A DNA stretch of 64,000 bases from Engraulis encrasicolus (Eukaryota; Chordata; Actinopteri; Clupeiformes; Engraulidae), in the NCBI RefSeq assembly GCF_034702125.1, contig NC_085873.1, positions 51,976,180 through 52,040,179 on the forward strand, in the 5' to 3' direction. The notes under the pieces were generated by a model, which worked only from the letters and a program-made list of their open reading frames with translations, was not told the DNA's origin and searched no databases. Of this stretch, positions 33,701 through 44,031 are shown piece after piece. The translations under genes and the position numbers were made by a program. Within the stretch, counting starts at the first letter, position 1, and each line of letters begins with the position of its first letter.

Positions 33701-34447
33701 TAGTAGGTCACCCGATTTGATGAGGTCTGAAATCTTAAGCTCAGCAGAGGCATTAATGCGTCGTCTCTGAATGACATTGTTGGGTGTGCTAATTTGTGTT
33801 GAAATGTCAAAATCAAAAAACACACAGTGGTGGTCGGAGAGGCCGACGTCCGTGACCGATATATTGTTGATATCAAGCGCATGTGAAATAACAAGGTCAA
33901 GTGTGTTGCCTTTCCGATGGGTAGGCTGTTCAGTGACATTCTGGACGAGACCGAATCCATTTAATGTGTCTAAGAAAGACTTGGCTATTGCGTCATCTGA
34001 TTTATTTACGTGGATATTAAAGTCGCCAGCAATTATTGCTTTATCATAGTTAGTAAGTATGTCCGACATGAAGGTGGAGAAATCAGACAGAAATGACGAA
34101 GAGAATTTCGGTGGACGGTACAGAACAATAATAATCAGTTTGAGGTTTGCTTGGACCCTCATTGCCATGTATTCAAATGAAGAGAAAGAGCCCAGATTCA
34201 TCTTAGTACAATTCAATTTGTTGGAGAAAAGTGTGGCTACGCCTCCGCCTCGTTTATTTGGTCTCGGGGCGTGAAGGAATTTGTAATCGGAAGGGCAAGC
34301 CTCAATAAAAGTAGCCGCCCCGTCGTCTTTAAGCCATGTTTCGGTAAGAAACATGAAGCTTATGTTTTTGTCCGAGACCAGCTGGTTTACTACGAAGCTT
34401 TTGTTGGTCAAGGACTGCACGTTAAGTAATGCAGCATTAACATTCAA
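30739..34447 (-). pseudogene. L2 ORF2 (endonuclease-reverse transcriptase), broken twice
   Basis: The first frame (34447 to about 32610) holds the endonuclease: ALLNVQSLTNK, the catalytic Glu in FLTETWL, AGDFNIHVN, and SDHHCVFFDF. It also holds the first RT blocks: NNYRPISNLPFISKVLEK, FQSGFRANHSTETAL and LDLSAAFDTIDH. One extra base near 32605-32612 shifts the frame after EWFKTY. The next frame carries PFGVAQGSCLGPLLFSLYM and the catalytic YADD (32428-32439). An 859-bp hAT element interrupts it after HISPVLA. The tail resumes with DLHWLPVSYRIDFKILL and ends at 30739. Without the insertion it is about 947 codons, a normal L2 length. The copy cannot make the full enzyme. Confidence 0.93.
31064..31922. 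mobile_element. hAT-type element (CAGTGTTAATTTTGTC ends) inside L2 ORF2
   Basis: Ends CAGTGTTAATTTTGTC and GACAAAATTAACACTG form a 16-bp perfect inverted repeat. Flanks CTGCCATG (31056-31063) and CTGCCAAG (31923-31930) agree at 7 of 8 positions. The interior is made of repeated blocks such as AGTCGACTAAATAATGACTA and ACAAAAATGATTTGTGAAAG. No transposase frame. A block near 31420-31640 may be a further nested repeat. Confidence 0.94.
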
Positions 34448-34633
34448 AGTAGTAGAGCTATTGTTTATGCGTTCAGGTGCAATTGTAATTAGGTTGTTGT
34501 GTACACAACCAGAGGGTCTACATCTGCGAGCTTTCCTACGGGTAGTGACAGCGTGGATAGCTAGTGGAGTACTCTCTGTTGGGCACGCAGTGTCTAAGTT
34601 GGTGTAGTGCTTTGGATTTAAAACACCTGTTAG

Positions 34634-35695
34634 TCAATCCAAGGACCGATGGGCTTCGAGGGTCAGCTCCAGGTTGGTCGCGAGGAGACGAGCACCAGCT
34701 CTGTTTAAGTGCCTTCCATCTCGTGCGAAGAGGTTTCGGCGGTTCCAGAAAGCGGAGAAGTTGTCAACGTAGGGAATGGCTTCTTGGCGGCAGTGTCTCA
34801 TCAGCCAGACGTGCAGTTGGCGGATTCGGGAGAACTGGAAGGCAGAGAAACAAACAGAGGGGATGGGGCCTGAGATAGCGTATTTTTTTCCAGTGCTGCG
34901 AAGGGTATTAATAAGGGAGAGGAAATCGGACTCAAGTTTTTTAGACTGCTGCAGCCTGATGTCATTGGAGCCTGCGTGGACGATGAGAGTTGTGGCAGTA
35001 GGATACTGTGACAGCGCGTCTGGCACATTCGACTGGACATCGGCTACGAGAGCTCCAGGTAGGCACCACGTCTGGGCGTTCCGTAGGGTTACGTGGCGAA
35101 CCATCGAAGATCCTATGAGGACTGTTGATGGTCGCCGGGGTTCTGAATGGGCAGGCTGCTCTCGGGTGATTTGCCTGGGGGTAGCGAGGGTCCGGCGGCT
35201 ACTGGGTCGCACTCTTTGTGGTAGAGGCTTGGGCACCTGGTGGGAGGGGGGGACAGGGTCAGTTTCTGCATCGATGACTGAGTCAAGTACAGAAAAACGA
35301 TTGCTAGTCACTAGAGGTGGTGAACATTTCTGCAGTACTCCCCTGCCGCCGTTAACCACCTCCATCCAGCTACGACGCGCGGGAGTGGAGCACGGTGGAT
35401 TCGGGGGGGACTTCGGCTGGTGTTTGCTGTGGCTGGGGAGAAAAGATAGTGTAGTTAGGTTGGCGCTAGTATTACTGGTTTGGTGTTTCAACGTGGTGTT
35501 ATGGGATTTTATGACTATCTCGCAACGTAGCCGGCGAATGTCACTTCTAAGTGTTTCAATCGTCATGTTGGCTTTGGCTAGTCTTTCATTAGCATTAGCT
35601 AGATCACTGCAGGCGCAGGTAGAGTTGGCCATAATTAGGTCTGCGGATGCAGCAGAAAAGGTTATTTTTGCGAGATAGTTGGTGTAGTGTTGCAA
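34634..35695 (-). CDS. L2 ORF1 protein with SGNH-esterase-like domain
   Basis: 353 codons from the ATG at 35695; an in-frame ATG at 35632 (MANSTCACSDL) is an alternative start. Residues about 30-62 form a short coiled coil (LANANERLAKANMTIETLR). Residues 65-190 are low-complexity, Pro/Ser-rich. Residues 191-345 resemble SGNH/GDSL hydrolases: block I GSSMVRH (Ser196/197), HAGSNDI (Gly242, Asn244) and DGRHLN (Asp326, His329). CR1/L2-clade LINEs are known to carry such an esterase domain in ORF1; its role in mobility is not settled. The frame is intact. ORF2 starts about 190 bp downstream on the same strand. Confidence 0.9.
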   Translation of the reverse strand: MQHYTNYLAKITFSAASADLIMANSTCACSDLANANERLAKANMTIETLRSDIRRLRCEIVIKSHNTTLKHQTSNTSANLTTLSFLPSHSKHQPKSPPNPPCSTPARRSWMEVVNGGRGVLQKCSPPLVTSNRFSVLDSVIDAETDPVPPSHQVPKPLPQRVRPSSRRTLATPRQITREQPAHSEPRRPSTVLIGSSMVRHVTLRNAQTWCLPGALVADVQSNVPDALSQYPTATTLIVHAGSNDIRLQQSKKLESDFLSLINTLRSTGKKYAISGPIPSVCFSAFQFSRIRQLHVWLMRHCRQEAIPYVDNFSAFWNRRNLFARDGRHLNRAGARLLATNLELTLEAHRSLD

Positions 35696-35987
35696 AATTG
35701 ACTATGAGGTGAGGCGAAACTAAAGCCGAGTAGGGCTCGGCGCGAAAAAAGTTATGTAGGCTAGCCTGGTGGAAAGCAAAAATCTATTTGGATGGTGGGG
35801 AGGTTAGCCTATGTGTTTATGTTGTTGTAAGAGTGATGACAAGGTAACGCAAAAGTAACACTACATCGAATCAGTTGTTGTAGTTGTAAGTTCAGACAAA
35901 GATTTTAGGAGAAAAACGAGAAGAAACTTAATTTCGTCCGAGTAGCTCCTCGACGGGAATAGCTTGATCCGTAAGCGGAAGTGACGT

Positions 35988-36182
35988 CAGTGGGACATGT
36001 TATGTTCATATTTTATATTCATCAAACATTTACAAAATAGTTTGTAAATGAATGAAACATTCTGTTCACGTTCAGACAAAATGTATTGGCTGCAGGCCGG
36101 ATGCCATGATGTCAACATTTCTCAGCCCGCTGTAAGGCCTAAGGCACAATAGGTGCATTATAAATGCATGATGGTAGGACTG
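35988..36182 (+). repeat. Tandem duplicate unit A, right half
   Basis: Continues the duplicate after the L2, from CAGTGGGACATGTTATG through GATGCCATGATGTCAACATT to GGTGCATTATAAATGCATGATG. It pairs with 36484-36680 of unit B. Confidence 0.85.
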
Positions 36183-36680
36183 CTGTTCTAGTCAATATGC
36201 CTCCCTCCCTCCCTCCCTCCCGAGTACTACCTCTCTCAGAGAGAACAGAACAGTGTGCAAGATGTATTGTGAGCTTTATGTGTCTGTATACAGTATAAAT
36301 TTCCCCCTCTTGTTTAATCCCTTCTTTACTAGATTACATTAGATTGCCTTCATTGCCTTTACTATAGCGGGTCAAGCACAACTGTAACACTTGATAATTA
36401 GGAATGCATAAAAAGCATTATAAAGACATTGTAAAATAATATACTAATGATGAACAAAGCATTACCCAATGTTTATAAATCAGTGGGAAATGTTATGTTA
36501 ATGTTTTATATTTATCAAACATTTACTAATAGTTTTTAAATGAATGAAAATATTCTGTTAAAATTTCTCTTCATGTTCTGACAAAATTGTATTGCCTGCA
36601 GGCAGCATGCCATGATGTCAACATTTCTCAGCCCGTCCTGCCTTGGGCACAATAGGTGCATTATACATGCATGATGCATG
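36183..36680 (+). repeat. Tandem duplicate unit B (L2-free)
   Basis: A second copy of the unit starting at CTGTTCTAGTCAATATGCC and ending near TTATACATGCATGATG. It carries an additional stretch of about 80 bp (36390-36470) that unit A lacks. It has no L2 at the position where unit A has one. Confidence 0.85.
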
Positions 36681-36774
36681 GCAGTGCGGAGCAAAATGTT
36701 GCTGCATGATGGCCACGCGAGTTTGCTCCGTGGTGCTGGTATTGCCAGTCCTGTTTAAAAAGTGAAAGAAAGTG

Positions 36775-37030
36775 AAAGCCCATTGGGAAACTCCAACTCC
36801 CATTGTCATTGTGACACAGCACTCCACAGCACACAAGTGAACACTGCACACTGCACACAACGAAATTGCATTTATGCCTCACCCGTGCAAGGGGGCAGCC
36901 CTCAGTGGCGCCCCATAGGGAGCAGTGCGGTGGGACGGTACCATGCTCAGGGTACCTCAGTCATGGAGGAGGATGGGGGAGAGCACTGGTTGATTACTCA
37001 CCCATGACTGCCCATGTTTCTCTGCAGAGT
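36775..37030 (+). repeat. Interspersed repeat (GGGAAACTCCAACTCCCATT)
   Basis: Includes CACACTGCACACAACGAAAT, TGCCTCACCCGTGCAAGGGG and GTGGCGCCCC blocks. It looks like a retroposon-type fish repeat from memory. The start recurs at 3748. No coding sequence or clear tail. Confidence 0.6.
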
Positions 37031-37096
37031 GAGTGTTGAGTGGAGATGATGAGCAGTCTGAAAAGAAATGATGGTAAAGTTGGCCAGAAAATGTGT

Positions 37097-37117
<21 letters not shown>

Positions 37118-37163
<46 letters not shown>

Positions 37164-37171
37164 AACAGACA
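37118..37171. repeat. (CAGA)n microsatellite
   Basis: Tetranucleotide array preceded by a short (GA)n at 37101-37117. Confidence 0.95.
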
Positions 37172-37174
37172 CGT

Positions 37175-37297
37175 TGGCTGGATCTCAAATGGTGCACTTG
37201 TGCACTTCGAGCACTATGTTTTAGTGCGTAACTAATACGGCATGCACACTGAAACATGAACACTACAGTGCACAAGTGCACCATTTGAGATTCAGCC
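37175..37297. mobile_element. Short palindromic MITE (GGCTGGATCTCAAATGG ends)
   Basis: The left arm GGCTGGATCTCAAATGG + TGCACTTGTGCACTT is mirrored at the right end with one mismatch, leaving a loop of about 60 bp. It begins directly after the CAGA array. No clear target duplication. Confidence 0.82.
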
Positions 37298-37499
37298 TAT
37301 GTGTTCTGTGATGTTAAGATAGTGGTTGAAGCTCGCAGTGGATTTCTGATCAGAATCTGTGGAACAAAGTGTCCTCTTTCCCCCTCTCCAGGCTACTGGT
37401 TCCTTTTATATTTTAACCTAGATATTAAATCTCGAGTGTGATGTTTGTAAATAATAGTGCTGCCATATATTTTAAATAACTTAGTCCCTATGTTTCCGC

Positions 37500-39200
37500 T
37501 TACACCTAATATATTACATTACGTATAGCAGTAGCTTTAACTAACACCTAATATATTTTATCACCCAGTGAGCAGACGGAACGTCTTCTGATTGGCTGAG
37601 CAGGTGTCCTTTGTTCCCCGGTAGCAGGACACCTATGATGTCATGCGGGCGTGCGGGCGTCCAAGTTGCTTCTTTTCTAACTTTCTGGCAAAGTGCCGTT
37701 ACTAGTTCTATCGCATCTGGTTGTCTAGTCCATCTGGTTGTCTAGTCAAGACCCCGTTACTAATTCTATCGCATCTGGTTGTCAAGTCAAAAACCCGGTC
37801 GTCAATTCTATCACATTTGGTTGTCAAGTCACCCCAACATTCTGCGCGCGTCCTTACATGCCTCCGATAGAGGCGCGTCTCACTAGATTAGGAAGTGGTG
37901 CCCATAGCAACGTACCAAGCTCAGTGGTGAATCTACTTTCTCACGAAGCCTTAGATCAACATATTAATAAATTAATACTTAAATGCTGGTAACCGGGGGA
38001 TAAGCGGAATAGCGGCCTTCAAGGTGTCCCGATATCAAGGGAAATAATGGACGAGGCGGAGCGTTCTAAACAGCCCGACGGCGCAGCCGAAGGACTGTTT
38101 GCTTCGCCAAGTGATATCGATATCTGGACACCTCGTCGGCCGCTATTCCATACTTATCACCCAGTGAGCAGACGGAACGTCTTCTGATTGGCTGAGCAGG
38201 TGTCCTTTATTCCCCGGTAGCAGGACACCTATGATGGCGTGCGGGCGTCCAAGTTGCTTCTTTTCTAACTTTCTGGCGAAGTGCCGTTACTAGTTCTATC
38301 GCATCTGGTCGTCTAGTCAAGACCGCGTCGTTAGTTCTATCGCATCTGGTTGTCTAGTCAAGACCCCGTTACTAATTCTATTGCATCTCGTTGTCAAGTG
38401 AAAAACCCAGTCGTCAATTCTATCGCATTTGGTTGTCAAGTCACCCCAACATTCTGCGCGCGTCCTTACATGCCTCCGATAGAGGCGCGTCTCACTAGAT
38501 TAGGGTGTGGTGCCCATAGCAACGTACCAAGCTCAGTGGTGAATCTACTTTCTCACGAAGCCTTAGATCAACATATTAATAAATTAATACTTAAATGCTG
38601 GTAACCGGGGGATAAGCGGAATAGCGGCCTTTGAGGTGTCCCGATATCAAGGGAAACAATGGACGAGGCGGACCGTTCTAAACAGCCCGACGGCGCAGTA
38701 GAAGGGCTGTTTGCTTCGCCAAGTGATATCGATATCTGGACACCTTGTCGGCCGCTATTCCATACATATTACGTATCGCAGTAGCTTTAAGTAAGACCTA
38801 ATATATTATATTATGTATCGCAGTAGCTGTAAGTAACACCTAATATATTATATTACGTATCGCAGTACCTTTAACCAACACCTAATACAGTATATTACAT
38901 TACGTATCGCAGTAGCTTTAAGTAACACCTAATATATTACATTACGTATCGCAGTAGCTTTAAGTAACACCTAATATATTACATTACGTATCGCAGTAGC
39001 TTAAAGTAACACCTAATATATTATATTACGTATCGCAGTAGCTTTAAGTAACACCTAATATATTATATTACGTAGCAGTAGCTAACATCTAATATATTAT
39101 ATTACGTATCGCAGTAGCTTTAAGTAACACCTAATATATTATATTACGTAACAGTAGCTAACATCTAATATATTACATTACATATAGCAATACCTTTAGC
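37500..39200. repeat. 42-bp minisatellite, split by a dimeric element
   Basis: Units of the type TTACGTATCGCAGTAGCTTT + AAGTAACACCTAATATATTA + CA/TA. One to two units lie at about 37500-37557 and about ten at 38764-39200. Everything between is the 597-bp dimer. Some right-hand units lack 10-15 bp (GTAGCAGTAGCTAACATC). Confidence 0.92.
37558..38763. mobile_element. Two tandem copies of a 597-bp unit
   Basis: Copy 1 starts at TTATCACCCAGTGAGCAGAC (37558) and copy 2 at 38154, nearly identical throughout. Each contains AACGTCTTCTGATTGGCTGA, three to four GTTCTATCGCATCTGGTTGT repeats, and near its end an inverted pair (GGATAAGCGGAATAGCGGCC versus GGCCGCTATTCCATACTTATC). The open frame of 84 codons in both copies has no recognisable domain. 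The dimer sits inside the 42-bp minisatellite. Confidence 0.82.
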
Positions 39201-39265
39201 AGCACATTTAAGTATCACTAGGCAACGGGGAAAGGAATTCCCCATGGAGCATTCGGGAAACAGTG

Positions 39266-39623
39266 CTGCTCTACAAAGGCAAAGTGCAGTAACTATGCCA
39301 ACACTGAAACAGGAAAAAAGGGCTTCAAAGTCTTAGGTTGGATATTGATGTTAATTTGGCATTATCAAGTAGGTAGCAGGCTTCACTCCGTTTTCTTGAT
39401 AACTTTTAAGGGTGCTGTCCCAACTTAATACTTAAAATCAAAGAAATAGGGGGGCGCACCTTGCATCAGTTAATTTGTTAATTTGGCATTGCAATATCTC
39501 TAAAACGGGACACATTTGGACCATAACACTTTGTCACAATATAAAGGAGTCGTTATGGAGACCACTTTCAGTTTTCAATTTTGACCAGACATGTAGTTAC
39601 TGCACTTTGCCTTTGTAGGGCAG
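39266..39623. mobile_element. MITE with about 29-bp inverted repeats (CTACAAAGGCAAAGTGC)
   Basis: CTGCTCTACAAAGGCAAAGT + GCAGTAACTA at the left is mirrored at the right with one mismatch (CTGCC). Length 358 bp, non-coding. The interior includes a GGGGGGCGCACCTTGCATCA block. Target duplication not resolved. Confidence 0.85.
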
Positions 39624-39873
39624 AATATTTAGGAAAAGAAAACAACGTGAAACTGTGAAGACTTCAAACTTCACAGCAGGGTTTATTTTAATTGCTACTG
39701 AGCTATAATATTATTGACAGAAACTGTTTGACATCACTGCAATATAAAGTAACTAAGGAGACTAAGACTTTGCTGCAGGGCTTTGTCTTATTGGCAAGAA
39801 TAATCCAAAGAACAGGTTGGTTTCAGTTTCTTCACAGCTGCCTGCTGTGTAGTTTCAGCCTGTATATGTTGTG

Positions 39874-40055
<182 letters not shown>

Positions 40056-40109
40056 TCTGTACTGTCAGGCGCCAGGCTGGACAGGTTTTATGTGCAACAG
40101 GCACAGAGG

Positions 40110-40552
40110 GGGCGTTTTTGCAAAAGCTCTATAGCACCTACTTTCCTTTCTGACCATCACTTTATTCTTGTCACCTTTCCTTTCTCGACCACGGGCCCAC
40201 AGTCCTCCCACTGGAGATTTAATGCAAAGTTATTGCAAGATAATAGCTTCCTATCGTCCTTTGAAGTGTTTTGGGAGGCATGGAGAGAGAGAAAAGTTAT
40301 GTATCCAGGCCGCAACCAGTGGTGGGATATCGAGAAGAGACAAATTCAGGTGTTCTGCCAGCAGTACACCACAAACCGCACTGATGAACTGAGGAGGAAA
40401 GCAAAGGCCCTGGAGGAGAAGATCCTGAGCCTCTCAAGGAGGGAGGGGACTGATGCCGCTGGGGCCATTGAAAACAACAAAGTGCTGCTGAGGAACCTAT
40501 GGGAGGAGAGGGGCCGTGAAGTGATGGTACGAGCACGGTTTGCCCAAACTTG
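40110..40552 (+). pseudogene. Tx1-like L1 ORF2 fragment, cut by assembly gap
   Basis: The frame reads SDHHFILVTFPF near the start (the end of an endonuclease domain). It continues with SSHWRFNAKLLQDNSF, FWEAWRERK, QWWDIEKRQIQVFCQQYT and a helical stretch rich in Glu/Leu/Arg. That order is typical of the linker between endonuclease and reverse transcriptase in Tx1-like L1 elements. The upstream endonuclease is missing and the downstream part enters the N gap. The family call is from motif memory. Confidence 0.8.
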
Positions 40553-40652
40553 NNNNNNNNNNNNNNNNNNNNNNNNNNNNNNNNNNNNNNNNNNNNNNNN
40601 NNNNNNNNNNNNNNNNNNNNNNNNNNNNNNNNNNNNNNNNNNNNNNNNNNNN
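40553..40652. other. Assembly gap (100 N)
   Basis: Exactly 100 Ns, the usual placeholder for a gap of unknown length. A CT tract resumes immediately after it, so a simple repeat probably caused the break. Confidence 0.97.
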
Positions 40653-41338
40653 TCTCTCTCTCTCTGCTTTGCCATGCAACCAGTCTGTAAAGCTCTGAGA
40701 AGTAACGATTCAGGACATTTTTTCAGACAGTAGACAGAGACGGAGAACCCTGGTGCTTCAGAAAGTAATTCCTGCAACATATTTGATTCGATGAGCTCTA
40801 GTGACTGCTGAGGGGAAGCTGATGACAGTGCTGTAGTTGATGTGCTCTACTCTACTAATGTATGCAGATGTAGATTCAATTGAGCCAAAGTATAAGATAA
40901 AGGCAAGTTATAGTCGAGTTTGACCGCTTTTACTTCATCTAAGTGTCATCTCAACTGTTGTCTGATAGGCTCCTTGCCTTTGTGTCTGAATTACCATTAG
41001 GCCCACTATAATATAATCCATTTTCATTTTGTCTTTGGCACATACCAGTACCCTTTCTGAAGTCATTGGAGCAGAAGAGTTTAATATGCAATACTGTTGC
41101 CTGTGTCGTATAATTTGGCTGTGATAATTAGCAATCGGAGCAAGATCCAGCCCTACAGTATATCGTCAAGATGACCTTTCCCACCAAGCGAGTGGATGAA
41201 AGCAAGGAAAATCGACATGGCTAATGATTAGGACCAGGCGAACACATCACAAATGCCTTCTTACTGTTGGTCAAAAGAGTTCGTCGACAACAAAGAAGGG
41301 ATGAAATAAAGAAAGAGAATGAATGAATAATATTACAA
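40653..41338. other. Unassigned non-coding stretch
   Basis: Starts with a short CT remnant. I see no continuation of the Tx1-like frame and no other gene. Confidence 0.55.
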
Positions 41339-41757
41339 GGTTTAGGCCAAAGCCTGTGTTAGCTGTCCTACACACCAGGGCGGTAAAGCGTCGCGGAACG
41401 GCCGCGTTTTTTACCGGTGTCTGTAAAAATACATTGAAACATATCTGTCCTTACACACCAACCGGCGGTAGTCGAGCGTCAGCGGCGCGGGAGCCGGCTC
41501 CGCACCGCGCTGCATTTGGAAAATAGAACTCAAGCGTATTTTTCACGCCGGCGACCGGCGGTGTCTCATTCAAATGAATGACAAAGTAGCACGCTAGCTT
41601 TAGCTGTGGGGAGGGTTTTGAACAGGACTGGCCGTGCACGCCGACGCTGTCAGTGTGAAAGGCAGAGAAAAACACACCGGCCGAAACTAAGCAGAAAGAC
41701 CGCGTTCGTCCCGCGACCGTTCCGTTCTGCCTTGGTGTGTTTTGGCCCTTAGGGCCT
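41339..41757. mobile_element. GC-rich MITE-like element (GGCCAAA...CACACCA ends)
   Basis: The left end has GGCCAAA followed by ACACACCAGGGCGG, GCGTCGCGGAACGGCCGCG. The right end, reverse complemented, gives GGGCCAAAACACACCAAGGC and GGTCGCGGGACG. The interior is strongly GC-rich compared with its surroundings. Probably a non-autonomous DNA transposon; superfamily not assigned. Confidence 0.6.
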
Positions 41758-41859
41758 CTGGAAGCGGTGGTGAGAGCAGAATGTTTGCCAGCTAGAAGGT
41801 AGATACTTAAGATACTTACTGTAAGTATTTAAGATACTTAACCCCAAATTGCTCCTGGC

Positions 41860-42025
41860 GGCAGGGTAGTAGTACCCTGTGTGGCAGCCACGGCCCCAGT
41901 GCTGGAGAGTGAGTCTGAATGGCTGAATGTGAGGCATACAATGTAAAGCGCTTTGTGTGTTTGAAGCAATGACTATAAAAGCAGTGACTACTAAAGTAAA
42001 TGCAGTCCTTTTACCATTTAGAGTG
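41860..42025 (+). repeat. SINE/L2-type 3' tail fragment
   Basis: AATGTAAAGCGCTTTGTGTG followed by GACTATAAAAGC and AAATGCAGTCCTTTTACCATTT resembles the conserved tail of fish V-SINEs and L2-type LINEs. The 5' part is not recognisable. Confidence 0.55.
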
Positions 42026-42104
42026 GGTTTTTTCAGAGAGATTAATAGTAATACTTCTCAAACAACTCAGGAAAAAAGTTGGTGGATCCGTATGAACTGC
42101 ACTA

Positions 42105-42400
42105 CACTAGAAAAGAATAGAATATACTTTATTTGTCATGCAAGCATGAAATTTATCTTTCGTCTCACCATAAAAACATAAATGTACATTCACTCCATTA
42201 AAACACTCACACTCTAAAAAAAAACAAAAAAAAAACAAACGCACAAATATAAATACACATAAAACATCGCACATATCCCCTCCCTCCAGCCACCCCTCCC
42301 AGCACACACACCACATACAGTACAGGTCAGGTACCAGATCCAGTCCCTTGTTTTTGTTACACCAGCCTAGCTTTTCCATTGCTTATTAACCATGGAGATT
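42105..42400 (-). repeat. Retroposon 3' end, minus strand, copy 1
   Basis: On the minus strand the sequence ends CATGCTTGCATGACAAATAAAG followed by TATATTCTATTC, a polyadenylation signal with a short simple tail. Similar ends occur at 61440-61516 (+) and 62345-62580 (-). No coding sequence remains. Confidence 0.5.
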
Positions 42401-43864
42401 GCGTTGGGTATGAATGAATGCTTGTAGATGTTTTTCCTTGTAATGTGTGCTCTGTAGCGCCTCTAGCTTATATTTGCTGACAATCGGCTCCACTTCATTG
42501 TCATGTCGGAGATGGACGACAGTTCAGCGACATCGACCAGGGTCACCACTGGTCCGCAACAGAGGCGGAGCCAGCTTATCAAAACCCATCTGACTGCAGT
42601 CTGCAGCGCATGTTACTGCACCCCCTGGGTCAGACCAAGCAATTTAACCGAGTACACAGACACACACGATTCCCGGGAGTCTAAATCATGTAGCAGCATC
42701 AGGGCTTATTTCGCACCAGTGAAAAGGTCCCCAGTTGTTTAGAGTTTGATGTAAAAGTTATGAAACGGTAGAAAAAGAATACATTGCATTAAAAAAAAGC
42801 TGCACTGATGTGAGAAATGTGCTTTAGTAACAGTTTTGCTCTCTTGTGAAAAAGGGAGTGCGTTCTAATGTGACCTTGCGTGCTCCAATTGTGGCCCTGT
42901 ACCAGGAAGTAATATGTCGTGATGACACCACTGACAACAGCATTATATTTCAATGTCTTGCAAAAGCTCAGTTGTAAAGTAATGTTCTCATTTGCAAACT
43001 GGATGGTGAATGAAGAATAGTCCCCCCAAAATTGTTGTGGTTAGGCTGACAGCAGGAAAACGTAATTGTTTTCTCCACGGAGGCGGGGCATCAGCAAAAT
43101 GCGAGGCCACAAGCACAAGTGGAGGATGCAAGGTCGTATATTGGAATGCACCCAGGGTAAGGCCAACAAAGCAGACTGTGTGCACCACCTTACCTGTCTC
43201 CTAAGGCGAAGGGTGGAACGTGTAGATAAGTATAGTTAACTGTGCCCTTGCCTCATATAACGTTGTGGGCGATCGGTAGGGCAATAGATAAAAATAGATA
43301 TATAACGTGGTGGTCCTTCCTTCCAGTGGCATACAGTACCTGTCTTCTGCAAATGTGGATTGGCGCGAATATTCTTTTTTTTTTTTTTGATGCCGAAAGT
43401 TCAACTGAGAGATCTTCTTTGTGCTGAAAGTGAACCTTGCAGCTATCTTCCTTTCAGACATGCACAGAGCACATTCAGTGAGTTGGGCAAGCACAAGGCT
43501 GCAGGTATGTGAGACGAGACGGGAGCCTTTGTGTTGGTAACCAACAGCAGAGTCTTGCTGCTATAGTGAGTGACATTGATAAGAGTGAGACTTCCCTGAC
43601 AGCATGGAGCTGTATGGCCTCGAAAGCCTGGATCTCTAGACATGTGGATTGACAGCCTTTTAATGTTAAAGTTAGATAAAAAAAGAGGGCTACATGCCTT
43701 GTAGGAGCCTATGCTATATATTTTTTGTAGCATGATGTGAAATTCACTATTTTAAAGGAAATTAAGTATTAATGGAGGTTTCACTGTTGTACATTTTTTA
43801 AAGTAATTTTAGCGTTGCCATTGAACATTTTGTTCATTGTGTTATGCGCACCGTCTATCCACAG
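42401..43864. other. Unassigned non-coding stretch
   Basis: About 1.46 kb. Short open frames (for example 42503-42742) show no domain. A T-run lies at 43374-43387. Nothing else I can support. Confidence 0.5.
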
Positions 43865-44031
43865 CAGTGGTGTAGTCGATGAACGCAGGCATACGCAGTA
43901 TTCCCACCTCAAAATGTCAGGGATTTCAGTACACAAAATTGATTGAATAGCACAAATAGATACAGTAAAACCACTTAAAAAAATGCTAAAATACACAGTA
44001 TACCACAAAAAAGCAGACTACTACACCACTG
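43865..44031 (-). mobile_element. hAT-type MITE, CAGTGGTGTAGT family, copy 4
   Basis: Ends CAGTGGTGTAGT and ACTACACCACTG, flanked by ATCCACAG (43857-43864) and CTCCACAG (44032-44039), 7 of 8 identical. Same orientation as the outer element at 4275. Confidence 0.92.

Larger units (their letters stand above)
30221..35987 (-). mobile_element. L2-clade LINE, near full length, minus strand
   Basis: Reads on the minus strand from a 5' end at about 35987 to a 3' end with an (ATT)n tail at 30221-30243. It carries ORF1 with an esterase-like domain, ORF2, and a 3' region with the TTTGTATAGCAC-type motif near the end. Without the hAT insertion (31064-31922 plus 8 bp) it is about 4.9 kb. The neighbouring duplicate at 36183-36660 preserves the uninterrupted site (AATGTTTATAAATCAGTGGG), which defines both ends. 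No target duplication is evident. Confidence 0.93.

Noticed and set aside
34776..35678. 300-codon plus-strand frame opposite the L2 ORF1
   Set aside because: A shadow of the minus-strand ORF1. The minus-strand frame carries the family motifs.
37738..38604. Paired 84-codon frames conserved in two copies
   Set aside because: Conservation reflects the recent 597-bp duplication. No domain, and the starts are TTG.
40092..40552. Host gene exon
   Set aside because: The motif order (SDHH, HWRFN, QWWD) is that of a Tx1-like LINE linker, and there are no splice signals I can defend.
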